A DNA stretch of 64,000 nucleotides from Torulaspora globosa (Eukaryota > Ascomycota > Saccharomycetes > Saccharomycetales > Saccharomycetaceae): positions 434,001-498,000 of the forward strand of contig NC_050732.1 in NCBI RefSeq assembly GCF_014133895.1, in the 5' to 3' direction. Shown here piece by piece: positions 10,313 through 20,776 of the stretch. Position 1 is the stretch's first letter. Every line of letters starts with the position of its first letter. Position numbers and translations under genes: made by a program. The notes beneath the pieces were generated by a model. It had not been told where the DNA came from and did no database searches. It worked only from the letters and a program-made list of their open reading frames with translations.

Positions 10313-11075
10313 ACGAACAAGAAGCGAATTGCGTTTTCGATTTCAGATAGGAGCAAAAGACTAAAATTGATGGTAATTTTTATCTTCATTTTATAGTTCA
10401 ATCAGTTGAACTATGCACAGAAATTTTCTATCATCATTAGAAGTTCGAAAAACTGCACGAGTTTTACCGAGAGCTGCCCGAGGGAGATTTCATCCAGCTA
10501 CAAGCCATTGTAACTTGATTGAATCACCAAAGGCTGCCACGGCCATCTATAAAGAGAGATACTGGGTCAGAAATGTGGTCGAGAAGGCCGTTTTATAGCT
10601 TTCGAGCAGAGCTTCGCGTTTTCATAGTGAAAAAAATTGAAAAATCGTCTTGTACGGATCGCGACAGTAAATCTTGTCAGGGCATAACGAATAAGCCAAC
10701 TGGTTATTTAAAGCTCAATCAGGGTCTTTTAAGGCCGTAGGATAAGTTTGCATCAAGTCGAGGGCGTTTACGCATGATTTCGCTGATCAAATGTTTTAAA
10801 CACAGTTATTTTGGCTTCAAGGTCGCACTTTTTCGTGTGGTAAATCGCATCTTGTGCTTGTAAGTTGTAATTGAGAACCTAGCGAGAGCCATTGGGCTTC
10901 TTTGATTCAAATTAATTATATGTTGTTGGTTATTGACAAGCCTCTGTACTCATGGCTCATCGGTTTAAATAAGCGTGTCTTGTTCAGGCTTAAACAAACT
11001 TCGGTGACAACCATATCGAAGAGCTGAGACGAATAAAGAGAGGATATTCTGGTCGGTGGCAGCCTAGATACAGCG
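10313..11075. other. Intergenic region TAE1-RGD1 (763 bp)
   Basis: No coding or RNA gene is supported; the plus-strand frames here show no family features. It holds a short hairpin at 10393-10414 and an SCB-like CACGAAAA (minus strand, 10830-10837) about 240 bp before RGD1. Confidence 0.55.
10393..10414. repeat. Short hairpin, 9-bp arms, TCAG loop
   Basis: ATAGTTCAA and TTGAACTAT flank TCAG, 80 bp after the TAE1 stop. A role in 3'-end formation is possible but unproven. Confidence 0.75.
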
Positions 11076-13139
11076 ATGAATCGATCGTCTGATCTGCAAG
11101 AGCAAATACAAATGCCAACAGAGGCTCTTAACGAGGTTGTACAAGCCACTCCTGATCAAAACGATAATGGTACGGGACCGATTGAACCAAAATCGCTGGA
11201 CCAGATGTTAGAAAGTCCGGAAATCAAAAAGGTTATGGATTCTGATGTGGCTATAAACGCGCTGCTGTCTAGGTTGAAACAATCGCTACTGACTTGCGAG
11301 GAGTTTACCAAGTTTATTCGTAAGAAGCATGTCTACGAAGAGGAGCATGTGGAGGAACTGGCCAAGCAGTTCAAGCATTTTTTTGTGGATACGTCTGGAG
11401 GGTCTTCGTTGAAGAAGAAGATTCACGAAGTTTTGGAGTTTGATGGGAAGCTCGCTCACGTCAAGCGCAGTTATGTCTTAGCATTGGGGAAGATGTATGA
11501 AGAAATGAGCGCTTTATTATTTACTATGACAAAAATGAGAAAATCTGTAAAGGAAAATAGTAGGCGACTCGAGAAAGAGGTCTCGGATGCGATTCATAGT
11601 GCTGAAAAGGCCCAAAGTCGTTACAACTCACTATGCCAAGATTGGGACAAGCTAAGGATGGCAGACCCGACAAAGACGAAACTTACACTTAGAGGCTCCA
11701 AGACGACAAAGGAGCAAGAGGAGGATCTTCTGAGGAAGATCGATAATGCAGACATGGAGTACAAACAGAAAGTCGATCATTCTGATTCCCTGAGAAACGT
11801 TTTCATCACAAAGGAAAGACCAAAGATCGTTTCCGAGCTGAAGGATTTGATTCTTGAGATTGACACTGCTATGTCGATCCAGTTACAGAAATACACGATC
11901 TGGACGGAGAATTTGATTCTCAACAGCGGCGTGACAGTGACTCCTTTCGAAGCTTCGAAATCGATGAAAGCCGTTGCATCATCTGTGACCAACGAAGTCG
12001 ATTTGTACAATTTTCTCAAACGATATAACAGTTCTGGAAAGAATGGACTGTCGGTGAATAGGAATTTGATTCCTGTGAAGTACAAGAAGCATCCCTCCAT
12101 GAGTAAGGGCGTTAATGACAGCAAGAAGGTCACACGTAGTGGCCCCACTTTTGCTGTCAACCCTGCCAAGAATTCGATTCCAAAGAGAATTATATCCACA
12201 CATAACGATTCGCCTTTCACTCCTTCGTCGTCAATTGTCCCTGTTGGCACTGCTTCAACCCCATCCGCTTTCAAAGCCTCAAACACTAATTTCAGAGGAT
12301 CTTTTGATTCATCCACGCAAAGGTCTAATATTGATTCACAACCGCATATCGCTAACGAACAGCACGTATCCGCACCAAACACTGACACGACTAATGGCTC
12401 CCGGATCAAAACCTTGGACCCAGGGAATAGGCTTCCTAGTCTGTCCACCACAGTTTCCATGGCCACAGCCGAATCTGACAGGCCTCTATCGCATATACAA
12501 ACAAGCAACACCATGCCGCCCGGTACTCAGAATAACTTCAAAACATTTGGTGTTCCGCTGGAAGGTTTGGTCGAGTTTGAGCAAGACATGGTGCCTGCAA
12601 TAGTGCGACAATGCATTTATGTTGTTGACAAGTATGGTCTGGATCTGGAAGGCATATACAGAAAGTCTGCTAATGTTCTTGATGTTAGCAAACTGAAAGA
12701 AGACATCGACAGAGATCCTTCGAATGTTGCCATGATTTCGCCACCTAAAAACTACAGCGAGACCGATATATACCTAGTGGGATCTCTTCTCAAAGCCTTT
12801 TTTGCGGCCCTGCCCAGTTCGCTACTGCCAGTGGAAATCGTTCCCGATATCAAGACCTGCTTAGCAATCTCAGATGAGAAGACAAGGAAGAATTACATGC
12901 ATGGGCTGATCTATAAACTACCTGATGCACAATACTGGACATTAAGAGCTTTGCTTTTCCATTTGAAGCGCGTGGCAGAGCATGAGCCCAAAAATAGGAT
13001 GAATTTGAAGGCCCTGAATATCATTTGGGGACCTACTATCATACCGCCTGATAATGATGAGCCGAATAATGTCAATTTCCAGATAGGTGCAATGGAGGTT
13101 CTTCTTGATGTTGCAGACCAAGCGTTTGAAGCCGATTAG
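11076..13139 (+). CDS. RGD1: RhoGAP with F-BAR domain, Rgd1
   Basis: This 687-residue protein (S. cerevisiae 666) has an N-terminal F-BAR membrane-binding domain (about 50-300, long charged helices). A Ser/Thr/Pro-rich linker (about 310-490) follows, then a RhoGAP domain at 491-685. The arginine finger is in GIYRKS (Arg529), and the [11 protein letters not shown] helix is present. Rgd1 activates GTP hydrolysis by Rho3 and Rho4 at sites of polarised growth. The ATG at 11076 is the first in frame. A large antisense frame across the linker is a codon-bias shadow. Position between TAE1 and the YBR259W-type gene agrees with YBR260C. Confidence 0.95.
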   Translation: MNRSSDLQEQIQMPTEALNEVVQATPDQNDNGTGPIEPKSLDQMLESPEIKKVMDSDVAINALLSRLKQSLLTCEEFTKFIRKKHVYEEEHVEELAKQFKHFFVDTSGGSSLKKKIHEVLEFDGKLAHVKRSYVLALGKMYEEMSALLFTMTKMRKSVKENSRRLEKEVSDAIHSAEKAQSRYNSLCQDWDKLRMADPTKTKLTLRGSKTTKEQEEDLLRKIDNADMEYKQKVDHSDSLRNVFITKERPKIVSELKDLILEIDTAMSIQLQKYTIWTENLILNSGVTVTPFEASKSMKAVASSVTNEVDLYNFLKRYNSSGKNGLSVNRNLIPVKYKKHPSMSKGVNDSKKVTRSGPTFAVNPAKNSIPKRIISTHNDSPFTPSSSIVPVGTASTPSAFKASNTNFRGSFDSSTQRSNIDSQPHIANEQHVSAPNTDTTNGSRIKTLDPGNRLPSLSTTVSMATAESDRPLSHIQTSNTMPPGTQNNFKTFGVPLEGLVEFEQDMVPAIVRQCIYVVDKYGLDLEGIYRKSANVLDVSKLKEDIDRDPSNVAMISPPKNYSETDIYLVGSLLKAFFAALPSSLLPVEIVPDIKTCLAISDEKTRKNYMHGLIYKLPDAQYWTLRALLFHLKRVAEHEPKNRMNLKALNIIWGPTIIPPDNDEPNNVNFQIGAMEVLLDVADQAFEAD

Positions 13140-13225
13140 TCTTCCATCTGTGGTTATGAAGCGTTCGATATTTATCTTTATTGGTTCGAGCATTTTCCTT
13201 CCATAGACGTCGCAACTTTAATAAG

Positions 13226-15517
13226 TCAATATTTGTATAAACCTCTCCAATGCGTTATTGAATTTTCCAAAACTGTTCTTTCCAAGGCGTCTTTGAATTC
13301 ACCGATGCTAATTCCGAACATTTGCGATTCGACTTTCGCATAAATCGAATCGAATTTCAAGCCGGACTTCTCTCCCTTTAATGACCTGACTATGCATGCT
13401 TTTATCATTTCCTGTTTCCAATGTGAGCTAAGGCCCTCCATATGTTGGACGATTTCAGCAGATCCTTCTTTCGAAGACTTACCTCTCGTCGTCATGGTAA
13501 CACGGAGCTTGCCGTTTTTAATCTTCCTCTCATCAGGACTGAAGTTCTCATTTAATATTATCAAGCTGTTCTGTGACGTAAAGAGACCGATTCTGGTGAA
13601 TGATTCTACAACCTCACTCAAAAGATCAATCGAAATGTTCGATCTAGTGGACATTTCCTCAAGGCTTAAGGCATCATTATCATTGAAAAGTGTAAGAATG
13701 CATGTTTGATACAGTGTGAGATCCAGAATCAGCTCGGCCCCGTTTGCTAGTTGGATTTGCGTTTGAACTTCACAATGTTGGAGAGAATCAATCAATTGCA
13801 GTTTTTTGTGAGGCGCTTTGGCATCAATAAGATAGTAAAACCTTTGAAATCTAGTCCACCAATGTCTCATTTCAGGCGGCAATATTAGATCATCCACAAG
13901 ATTCTCGTGAATTACTGATGGAACACTTTTCCTTTCGAATACTAGCGGGTTAAGGAGAGGAACAGCCTGCGTTTGATTGAAATTACGGGCGATTTGAGCG
14001 GATCTAAGAAGCTCAGATTTCAACGTGTGTAGACCATCATACTCAGGACTCGCGCCGTATTCTCTCTCGAATAAGGAGAACAGATGGTACTCAAAAGAGC
14101 TGGGGCATGTCAATGTCTCAATGGCAGGAAGGCCATGTACAATACATCTTCGGAATAAAGATCGAGAGTATATCTTGAGAAAGGAAGAAGGTAGTTTCAT
14201 GATGAGCGGTAAATTAAGGGCCAGAGATCCACTGTTAGACGGTTCTGAAGTTCCGTCAACGGTTACTTGGTTAAACTTCCGAATTGCCGATTCGCAAACT
14301 TTCAAATATCGCTCCATGATGCCGATTGTACCTTTCAAATTCTTTATAACTTCGTCGTGCGCTAGCTTTTCCAAATATTTCGATTGGTTGGCGATTACCA
14401 GAAGCTTACAGGCATCCAGCAATTGCTTTTCACTCGTAGGAGAACTCTCAACACTTTTCAACGTTATAGATATTACCGTTTTGAAAATGCTCCAGAGTTC
14501 ATCCATCATAGACCGGGAACCGTAAGACATCAATATGACGCCAAAGAGCTGGCTTGCAGGAGAGTCCGCACCGCTTGATGTCACAATTTCAGTATTATCT
14601 TTTAGAAGTTCGAGTAATTTGCGTGTTGTGTTTTTATTCATTATTGTGTGCTGTAGGATGATGTCATTGCTTTGTGTCACTAAAGAAGCAGATATTGATC
14701 CAGTTATTATTGCATTACGGACCAATATCTTAGTTAAGTTCTCACGATAATGCATATTGACGGGTATGTGAAGCGTTTCGGCGGCATATAATTCCACACT
14801 TCGCAGGTAGAAGCTCCTTACATGCAAGGCAGACGTATGGCCAACTGAGATCTTGTATCTGAACATCAAAGATAAAGGCATCTCGCAATTCAAATACTTC
14901 ATATCTAATGAGCTACGAGAACGCTGTTCTGAGAGGAAAGCCTCGAGAAAAGTCTCAAAATCCTCCGCCAGCTTATCTTTTAGCAGATTCATGAAGTATA
15001 TCATAAAGTAGTCAAAAATCTGTAATTTCCTTGTAGCTTCCTTGGTGACAGAGGGATAATTCACAGTCATATACTGAAGACTGGGTAAAATTCTTGTCAC
15101 GAAGTTTCGACAGTTGGTTAAAACATAGGCCCAGCTCTCCACTAGGCTTAGATATCGCTGCGGGGATACATCTGCACCTTTCAAGTAGTTATCCACCAAA
15201 AATTTTATGCGACTTTCCACCTTATGTCGTAGTGCTTCCCATATGAGATGTAATCTTCTAGATTCGCTTGCAAGTGAGTTGTAATTCCCTCCTCGATAGT
15301 TGATCTTTAGACTGAGGACGCTGGTCTTGCATAGTTCTCCAATCGTCAGCTCGATATGTTCATGAAATGCCTTGAAATATCTCTCTTCTGCAGAAGCGTC
15401 TTTGACGCTCAAAGTCTTAAGGTCGAATAGCTCGAAAGCTCCTTCCAATGCCTTATCCACTTGCTCAGTAAGAAACTGCTTCAGGGGATCATCCTGCGCC
15501 TGCTCATCGGGAAACAT
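13226..15517 (-). CDS. RTT101: Cullin Rtt101
   Basis: This 763-residue protein is a cullin: long N-terminal helical repeats, then a cullin-homology region with a winged-helix block near residues 610-685. The C-terminal neddylation domain contains IVRSLK; the lysine (residue 714) sits at the usual Rub1/Nedd8 acceptor place. Rtt101 scaffolds an E3 ligase (Mms1, Hrt1) that helps replication through damaged DNA. It is assigned to RTT101 rather than CUL3 or CDC53 because AIM22, its divergent neighbour in S. cerevisiae (YJL046W), is close by with the same relative orientation. The real start is ATG 15517; the codon before it is GTG. Sequence divergence is high, so the paralogue call rests on synteny. 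Confidence 0.8.
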   Translation of the reverse strand: MFPDEQAQDDPLKQFLTEQVDKALEGAFELFDLKTLSVKDASAEERYFKAFHEHIELTIGELCKTSVLSLKINYRGGNYNSLASESRRLHLIWEALRHKVESRIKFLVDNYLKGADVSPQRYLSLVESWAYVLTNCRNFVTRILPSLQYMTVNYPSVTKEATRKLQIFDYFMIYFMNLLKDKLAEDFETFLEAFLSEQRSRSSLDMKYLNCEMPLSLMFRYKISVGHTSALHVRSFYLRSVELYAAETLHIPVNMHYRENLTKILVRNAIITGSISASLVTQSNDIILQHTIMNKNTTRKLLELLKDNTEIVTSSGADSPASQLFGVILMSYGSRSMMDELWSIFKTVISITLKSVESSPTSEKQLLDACKLLVIANQSKYLEKLAHDEVIKNLKGTIGIMERYLKVCESAIRKFNQVTVDGTSEPSNSGSLALNLPLIMKLPSSFLKIYSRSLFRRCIVHGLPAIETLTCPSSFEYHLFSLFEREYGASPEYDGLHTLKSELLRSAQIARNFNQTQAVPLLNPLVFERKSVPSVIHENLVDDLILPPEMRHWWTRFQRFYYLIDAKAPHKKLQLIDSLQHCEVQTQIQLANGAELILDLTLYQTCILTLFNDNDALSLEEMSTRSNISIDLLSEVVESFTRIGLFTSQNSLIILNENFSPDERKIKNGKLRVTMTTRGKSSKEGSAEIVQHMEGLSSHWKQEMIKACIVRSLKGEKSGLKFDSIYAKVESQMFGISIGEFKDALERTVLENSITHWRGLYKY

Positions 15518-15929
15518 CACTGACCGCCAACAACTATCAAATTGGGCTCACCCTAGTAAGGTCTCAGTAGCAGCAGTCCAATTTTTCTCCAATGCAATAC
15601 GTAAACACCAACAGTATGTCTAAATCAGCAGACTATTAAGGCTTAATCTGAATCCACTCTTTCTGGACTACCAAGTAGTGGCATCATGAAAGATCAGTCC
15701 TTGTATCTACCGTTAATTAACACAAGATGCGATAAACCGAGAAGATTTGTCGGTGATTTAAATACTGGATATGAACGTCATATCCATAGGATAAAGTAGT
15801 TTTTGAGAGAGTCTTTTCTTTCTTTCAGTGCTTCCTTATATGCCAATTAGAAAATATCAAGAGTTGAAATGCCAGGAAGCCATCGAGTTATAAGGGTTCA
15901 AGCTAGAAAATTGACCTTGCTTGCGAGCA
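15518..15929. other. Intergenic region between the two cullin-like genes (412 bp)
   Basis: Both neighbours are on the minus strand. No lost C-terminal neddylation domain for the upstream gene was recognised in the part just after its stop. No other gene was seen. Confidence 0.5.
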
Positions 15930-17744
15930 TCATATGCATCTTATTACTCCAGATTTAGCCGCTAGAGCCGGAGCTTTATATTGCTCGTTTATCGTGTAAA
16001 TCTTGGCCGTCTCTTGCTTCACAATACCGCATTGCTCAAGCTTTTCAAGACTGTTGACAACGTCTGCCGTTTGATCGGTATTCAGCAGCCTACATATGTC
16101 GCTGGCGTTGAGACTTTCGAAATTGTTAAACAGGCTGATGATGCTTGCCGTAGTAAGATTGGTCAGAATGTTTAGGCACTGACCGCTCGGCAGGCGAAAC
16201 GGGGATTTCATGGTAATTGTGTGTAGACTGAATAGACCTTTCAAACTTTTCTTCTCCTTGGCGAATCGTTGAACTTCTTCATCCCACTGATTCTTCAATC
16301 GGAGTGAGGGCCAGATTGGAGTATCGTCGCATTTGTGATCGGCAAATACCCTTGAGCGCACGCTTTCCGATATGTAAAGCCTAGCCAACTTGACATGAGA
16401 GCCATGTACCGTTTGATCGGGCTTAACTGATCTAAGGACCTCATCAATCACCGAAAAGTACGGCTCAACCTCCATCAAACTCCTTTCCCGTAGTGTTTCG
16501 ATCCAGAGACGTTGCAAGCAATTCTTGTGGTTATAATACCTAGGGAATTTTGCATGAAGCATCAGAAGTTGAGGAACTAAGCTCTCTTTGAGATATCTTT
16601 GCAAAAACGCTTGAGGATTCGGAGTGTACCTTTCGACAAGCATTGAAGCCGCCAACGCCCAGAGAAGCTGGGCGTCGTTTGGCTTCTCTTCAACAGTTTT
16701 CCTGATTATATTGTAGTTTCTTTTGAAAGAAATATCCAGGAAATTGATCAATGTAGTATGAAACCTTGGCACGTCTTTCACGCCGTTAATGAATTCGTTT
16801 CGAAGTCTAGGCACATCAATGCAATGGTCAGCGTAATTCAGGAGCAATATCGAGCGAAGCAGTCGCTCGAAGTCGTCAGAGAACTTCACTTCTCTGTATT
16901 TGACGTACGCACCTTGGAGCTCCAGGAACCACTCTTCATCTTTCCTTAGGGAGAGTAAAGCATCTAAATCATCATTGCTGAGCAATATCCCTTCCAAACT
17001 CTTCATTAGATGACAAGCGTTCTCATCGAAGAGCAATTTAATACCAGAAAGATGGCCATCATGATAGCCGATTGACTCATTTAATTCCGAAACCCTGATC
17101 CAAGCTTTGTAGATATCGGAGAAATGGTGCTCTGAAAGTAGATACTCCTTAAAACACTCAAGAGCCGCATTTGTAAAGCTCTCCAAAGCCTGATGGTCGA
17201 ACGTGGACTCGTGGTCACCACTCAAGTTAATAGCTACAGCAAAATCTCTGACAGAGCGATAAATGAGACTTATCTGAGAACTGCAATCCTCGGAGTTGAA
17301 CACGTAACATTTGCATGCTGATTTGAAGCATTCCAATAGCTCTTGTTTCTCTTCAACTAGCGACCGCACCATCAGATGCTTTAGTAAAAACTCAAGCGAC
17401 TTGCTGAACTTGTAGCCGATGCTTCTATCGATCTCCCTGATGTGATCGCAGATGCTATGGAACCTTATGTTGTAATTGCTAAGCTTTGTGGCGATATCTT
17501 CCCATGGTTGTCGCTCAGCACTTCTTTCTTCAACCAGTAGCTTACTGTAGAGCAGAAACTCCTCCCGCACCACTGAACCAAACCATTCAAGTCTTGCACC
17601 TAATGTCTTGGTCGACCTGCTGATTATGAACTGAGCCAACCGGTGAACTTCATGTCCCTCTCTTTCACAGTAACAGTTCTTGTCATACAATAATCTACGT
17701 AACCGCTCCCGGTATTGAATCAATGCTTCATTCAAATCAAGCAT
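15930..17744 (-). CDS. Divergent cullin-like protein, YBR259W position
   Basis: This 604-residue protein starts at ATG 17744. By position (between RGD1 and SHG1, orientation preserved) it corresponds to uncharacterised YBR259W (688 residues). Its C-terminal 120 residues look cullin-like: an FRLPSGQ strand, an SIISLFNNFESLNASDIC helix pair and a VVNSLEKLEQCGIVK helix. These run parallel to the FNDNDALSLEEM and VVESFTRIGLF region of adjacent RTT101. The protein then stops, so the domain carrying the Rub1/Nedd8 acceptor lysine is absent. The rest is helical, as in cullin repeats. The cullin relation is my inference from pattern and tandem position; no function is claimed. Confidence 0.75.
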   Translation of the reverse strand: MLDLNEALIQYRERLRRLLYDKNCYCEREGHEVHRLAQFIISRSTKTLGARLEWFGSVVREEFLLYSKLLVEERSAERQPWEDIATKLSNYNIRFHSICDHIREIDRSIGYKFSKSLEFLLKHLMVRSLVEEKQELLECFKSACKCYVFNSEDCSSQISLIYRSVRDFAVAINLSGDHESTFDHQALESFTNAALECFKEYLLSEHHFSDIYKAWIRVSELNESIGYHDGHLSGIKLLFDENACHLMKSLEGILLSNDDLDALLSLRKDEEWFLELQGAYVKYREVKFSDDFERLLRSILLLNYADHCIDVPRLRNEFINGVKDVPRFHTTLINFLDISFKRNYNIIRKTVEEKPNDAQLLWALAASMLVERYTPNPQAFLQRYLKESLVPQLLMLHAKFPRYYNHKNCLQRLWIETLRERSLMEVEPYFSVIDEVLRSVKPDQTVHGSHVKLARLYISESVRSRVFADHKCDDTPIWPSLRLKNQWDEEVQRFAKEKKSLKGLFSLHTITMKSPFRLPSGQCLNILTNLTTASIISLFNNFESLNASDICRLLNTDQTADVVNSLEKLEQCGIVKQETAKIYTINEQYKAPALAAKSGVIRCI

Positions 17745-17877
17745 CCAGTCGAAGCAAAGTCTCCTTTTTGCTTACGAGTAGGAGCGACACGATAGAGCAT
17801 CCTTGACTCTATGAAGTAAAGACTTATCTTACCAAGCTGAATCGACCGGAGACCTCGAACGCACTCGACATCGACAT

Positions 17878-18273
17878 ATGGCAATGAATTCGAACATTGA
17901 TGAAGCCAAGAAGCTTGCTGATGAGTTTAAGAGGGAGGGCTATTTTGATAAGCTGAAGCAGAAGATTCTTTCCCAAGAACTGAATAACGGCGAAGCTGAG
18001 ACTACAATAGAGCAAATCATCAGGCATAAAGTTGATACAATTGTGAAAGGCATGGTTGCAGATGATGAGAACCTTGTATTCAAGAATAGGGGATCCACAA
18101 GTGCACTTATCGAGTCTCAGTTATTTAAAGACAACTACAAGAAGCTCTCCGAAGGCAATGGCGCCTTGAATGTGGACGAATATATCCAAGAACAACTCAA
18201 TGATAAACTCCTGCGATCCCACATCAAAGAAAAGCTGGAAGCCTTAGCCAATAATAATGAGTCGAATGAATAA
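17878..18273 (+). CDS. SHG1: COMPASS (Set1C) subunit Shg1
   Basis: This 131-residue protein (S. cerevisiae 142) is a subunit of the Set1 histone H3K4 methyltransferase complex. It shows the family pattern: an N-terminal helix with AKKLADEFKREGYFDKLK, then an invariant-looking IIRHKVDTIVKGMV helix and a lysine-rich end. The start is ATG 17878, with a second ATG two codons later as an alternative. It is divergent from the cullin-like gene across 133 bp and convergent with POP4 with a 4-bp gap. This is the same neighbourhood as YBR258C. Confidence 0.88.
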   Translation: MAMNSNIDEAKKLADEFKREGYFDKLKQKILSQELNNGEAETTIEQIIRHKVDTIVKGMVADDENLVFKNRGSTSALIESQLFKDNYKKLSEGNGALNVDEYIQEQLNDKLLRSHIKEKLEALANNNESNE

Positions 18274-18277
18274 TCTG

Positions 18278-19111
18278 CTATGTAGTTAAATAATGCAGCA
18301 TGTCATCGCATCGACGACTCTTGAACTTTCTGCCAGCCCGGTCATTGCTTCTGTATTTAAACCTGTCACCCAGTATTGTGTATAATAGAGCATCATGCTC
18401 ATTCACAGGAATCTCGAAATTGAATACTGTGCCCTTCTTTGGAATTATCTTGAGCTCGTCAATCAGTTTCCCACGGGTCACCATAATGAAATTCTTCTGA
18501 CTATCCCATATCACAATTCCTTCTATTCCTATAAGATTTCTGTTCCGGCTGCTGGCAACCTTCAGGAAGGCACCATTGTAGTCGGCCATGGAGAGTTTCA
18601 TCAAGGCTGCCTGGCCATTGATAGTCAGCTTTGAAGAGTCGGAGATTTTCGCTGGTATATTCAGAAGATCTCTCATGTACCCGACCCAAAGCTTCTCATG
18701 CATTGGCAAGAACGTTTTAAAATGTGGAAGCGCGTTCCACAGTGCAGTTTCGTGGTTTTTTAAATATTCAGTGAGGATTTTCCTTTCTAGCAACTTCTTC
18801 TCATGAGCAATATGAAGAGCTCTTTGGGCATTCGCCTTGTTCGTGTTAATGTAGTTCTTGAGTGCAACCTTAGAGTTTGCATTAATCCTTTTGTAATCCC
18901 TATGCTTATGATGTTGCTCTGCCTTGCCATCCAGATTATCTGCCGATATTTTGAGTAAACTCTCACTTCGTTTTAGCCTGCTGGAGAGACCACCATCGGT
19001 CGGTAGCAGTAATAAGGTCTCCTGTAATCGATTCTCCTTGACGGGCTTCTCCGGATTCTTAAAGTTCTTCGTAAGAAGGTGCTCCTTGATAAACAGCTGG
19101 GATCTATCCAT
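18278..19111 (-). CDS. POP4: RNase P / RNase MRP subunit Pop4 (Rpp29)
   Basis: This 277-residue protein (S. cerevisiae 279) belongs to the Rpp29 family, an RNA-binding subunit of both RNase P (tRNA 5' processing) and RNase MRP (rRNA processing). The start MDRSQLFIKEHLLTKN at ATG 19111 matches the yeast protein; the frame is open 21 codons further but without family support. The conserved Sm-like barrel carries LSMADYNGAFLKV, GIEGIVIWDS and the near-identical end GDRFKYRSNDRAGRKFKSRR. It ends 4 bp from the SHG1 stop. Confidence 0.95.
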   Translation of the reverse strand: MDRSQLFIKEHLLTKNFKNPEKPVKENRLQETLLLLPTDGGLSSRLKRSESLLKISADNLDGKAEQHHKHRDYKRINANSKVALKNYINTNKANAQRALHIAHEKKLLERKILTEYLKNHETALWNALPHFKTFLPMHEKLWVGYMRDLLNIPAKISDSSKLTINGQAALMKLSMADYNGAFLKVASSRNRNLIGIEGIVIWDSQKNFIMVTRGKLIDELKIIPKKGTVFNFEIPVNEHDALLYTILGDRFKYRSNDRAGRKFKSRRCDDMLHYLTT

Positions 19112-19493
19112 TAGAGAGTGTGAACTGTGTCTCTTTCTGGGCGATGAACAGGGATAAAGTTGATGGATTTTCACTCTCTGAGGTGAAGAGCTGTGGAAGT
19201 ATCTGTGGGAACCAGTAAGCTGCTGCTACTCACCAGTTTCGTCTTTGAAAGATTGAGTTTGGCCTGTCAAGAGTGATGAATGCGCAAGAACGGTTTGATT
19301 TCCAGGATTTGGAACTCTAATAGAATGCGATGTTTCTTGGATAAACCATTCGATTCCTCTGGGAGCTATTGAATCAAACCGAGTTTGGCCTACATTAACC
19401 AGAGAAACACGCTTAGGAAGTAGGTGGTCAATTGCTGTGGTTTCCGTTGCTTGGACTGGCAGCTGGTAGGAGATAGACAGATAGACAACTACA
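19112..19493. other. Divergent promoter region POP4-AIM22 (382 bp)
   Basis: No gene or clear regulatory match was seen here. Confidence 0.4.
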
Positions 19494-20726
19494 ATGCTTC
19501 TGGTTAGGAACAGGTTAGTGCCGGCACTCCGACACCAGTGGTCTATAGGGCGTCGTACTTTGGGTCAGCAAGCATCTTTTGACTTAGAGGATGGCGACGA
19601 GAAATACAGAGAGCTGAACCAGATGTACGTTGATATGTTCACTCCCAAGGCGGCAGATGCCTTGAGTAAGGCTGAGGGATTGGAGGAGAAGCAGAAGATC
19701 TCTGACTTGAACGAGCTAAATAATGATATGAACTGTCTTTTGAATGTTGGTTATCCCAAATTGACTGCCGAAGAGCTCAGAAAGAAAGTCGAGCTACCTG
19801 GCAAATTTATACTACAGAGCCTGTCAAACAACCCTTACTTTAATCTGGCTGTGGAGAATTATGTCTTTACGAATACTCCACTGAGTGCAAGTCCAGAACT
19901 TTCCTTTGCAAACCAGCGACTTCTCTTTTACATCAATCGTGACAGCGTGGTGATCGGCAAGAATCAGACACTTTGGAAGGAAGTGCACCTGAAAACGGTG
20001 CAGGAAAGAGGATATGAAGTTTTGAGGAGGTTTTCTGGCGGTGGTACAGTTGTCCACGACTTGGGGAATGTCAACTATTCTTTCTTGACTTCGAGAGAGG
20101 ATTTCAGCAGAGAGTTCTTCAATAGACTGATAATTGCAGGTGTCCAAAGATCGGCACCTGATATAGCTTTGGATCTTAACAACAGAGGGGATATTGTCCT
20201 GGGTGATCGAAAGGTGAGCGGGAGCGCTTACAAAATCGCCAGAGGCAAAGCATATCATCATGGCACTATGTTGATTCAATCAAAGCTTGACCAATTCCGC
20301 GGTTTATTGAAACCCGAATCGATCGATGGCGTTACGTGGAACTGCAACAGCGTTGACAGCGTAAGGTCACAGGTGCAGAATGTCCCATTGGAGTCTGTCC
20401 AACAATTCATTGATATGGTTGTCGAGGAGTTCAGGCGAGTTTTCTGCAGTGATGAAGTTGAAGATATTCCAGTCTTTTATTGTGATGAGGATGTCACTAT
20501 TAATGGGGAGATACGTGAATATATGACTTTATTGGAAAGCGACAATTGGAAGTACAGGAAAGGCCCAAAATTTGAAATCCATTTGCAATCTGGAAATTAT
20601 TCAATGACTGTTGAAAGAGGTATCATAGTTGAAAGCTCAATACCGGCACTGTTGGGTTGGAGTTTTCAAAGTTTTATTGACGGGATTTCAGACTTCAAGG
20701 ATGTTGACGAGAAACTGATAACATAG
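19494..20726 (+). CDS. AIM22: Mitochondrial lipoate-protein ligase Aim22
   Basis: This 410-residue protein is a LplA/LIPT1-type lipoyl transferase needed to lipoylate the E2 subunits of 2-oxoacid dehydrogenases and Gcv3. The active-site signature RRFSGGGTVVHDLGNVNYSF and the catalytic-lysine segment GDRKVSGSAYK are intact. The first 25 residues (MLLVRNRLVPALRHQW) look like a mitochondrial presequence, supporting ATG 19494. The neighbours RTT101 and AIM22 come from the YJL046-047 segment. A Puf3-type element lies 18 nt after the stop, and the stop is only 50 bp from that of PTR3. Confidence 0.94.
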   Translation: MLLVRNRLVPALRHQWSIGRRTLGQQASFDLEDGDEKYRELNQMYVDMFTPKAADALSKAEGLEEKQKISDLNELNNDMNCLLNVGYPKLTAEELRKKVELPGKFILQSLSNNPYFNLAVENYVFTNTPLSASPELSFANQRLLFYINRDSVVIGKNQTLWKEVHLKTVQERGYEVLRRFSGGGTVVHDLGNVNYSFLTSREDFSREFFNRLIIAGVQRSAPDIALDLNNRGDIVLGDRKVSGSAYKIARGKAYHHGTMLIQSKLDQFRGLLKPESIDGVTWNCNSVDSVRSQVQNVPLESVQQFIDMVVEEFRRVFCSDEVEDIPVFYCDEDVTINGEIREYMTLLESDNWKYRKGPKFEIHLQSGNYSMTVERGIIVESSIPALLGWSFQSFIDGISDFKDVDEKLIT

Positions 20727-20743
20727 ATAATACAGATTTTGCA

Positions 20744-20751
20744 TGTAAATA
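20744..20751 (+). promoter_or_regulatory. Puf3-type element in AIM22 3' UTR
   Basis: CATGTAAATA contains the UGUAAAUA Puf3 core at 20744-20751, with the favoured C two bases upstream, 18 nt beyond the AIM22 stop. Confidence 0.6.
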
Positions 20752-20776
20752 CAAAAATTATTACAATATCAAAATT

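Noticed and set aside
10413..10740. Small plus-strand frames between TAE1 and RGD1
   Set aside because: Short, basic, without recognisable family features, and in a region that looks like plain promoter sequence.
11777..12514. 245-codon antisense frame in RGD1
   Set aside because: It covers the disordered linker and part of the F-BAR domain of a recognised protein; no known family.
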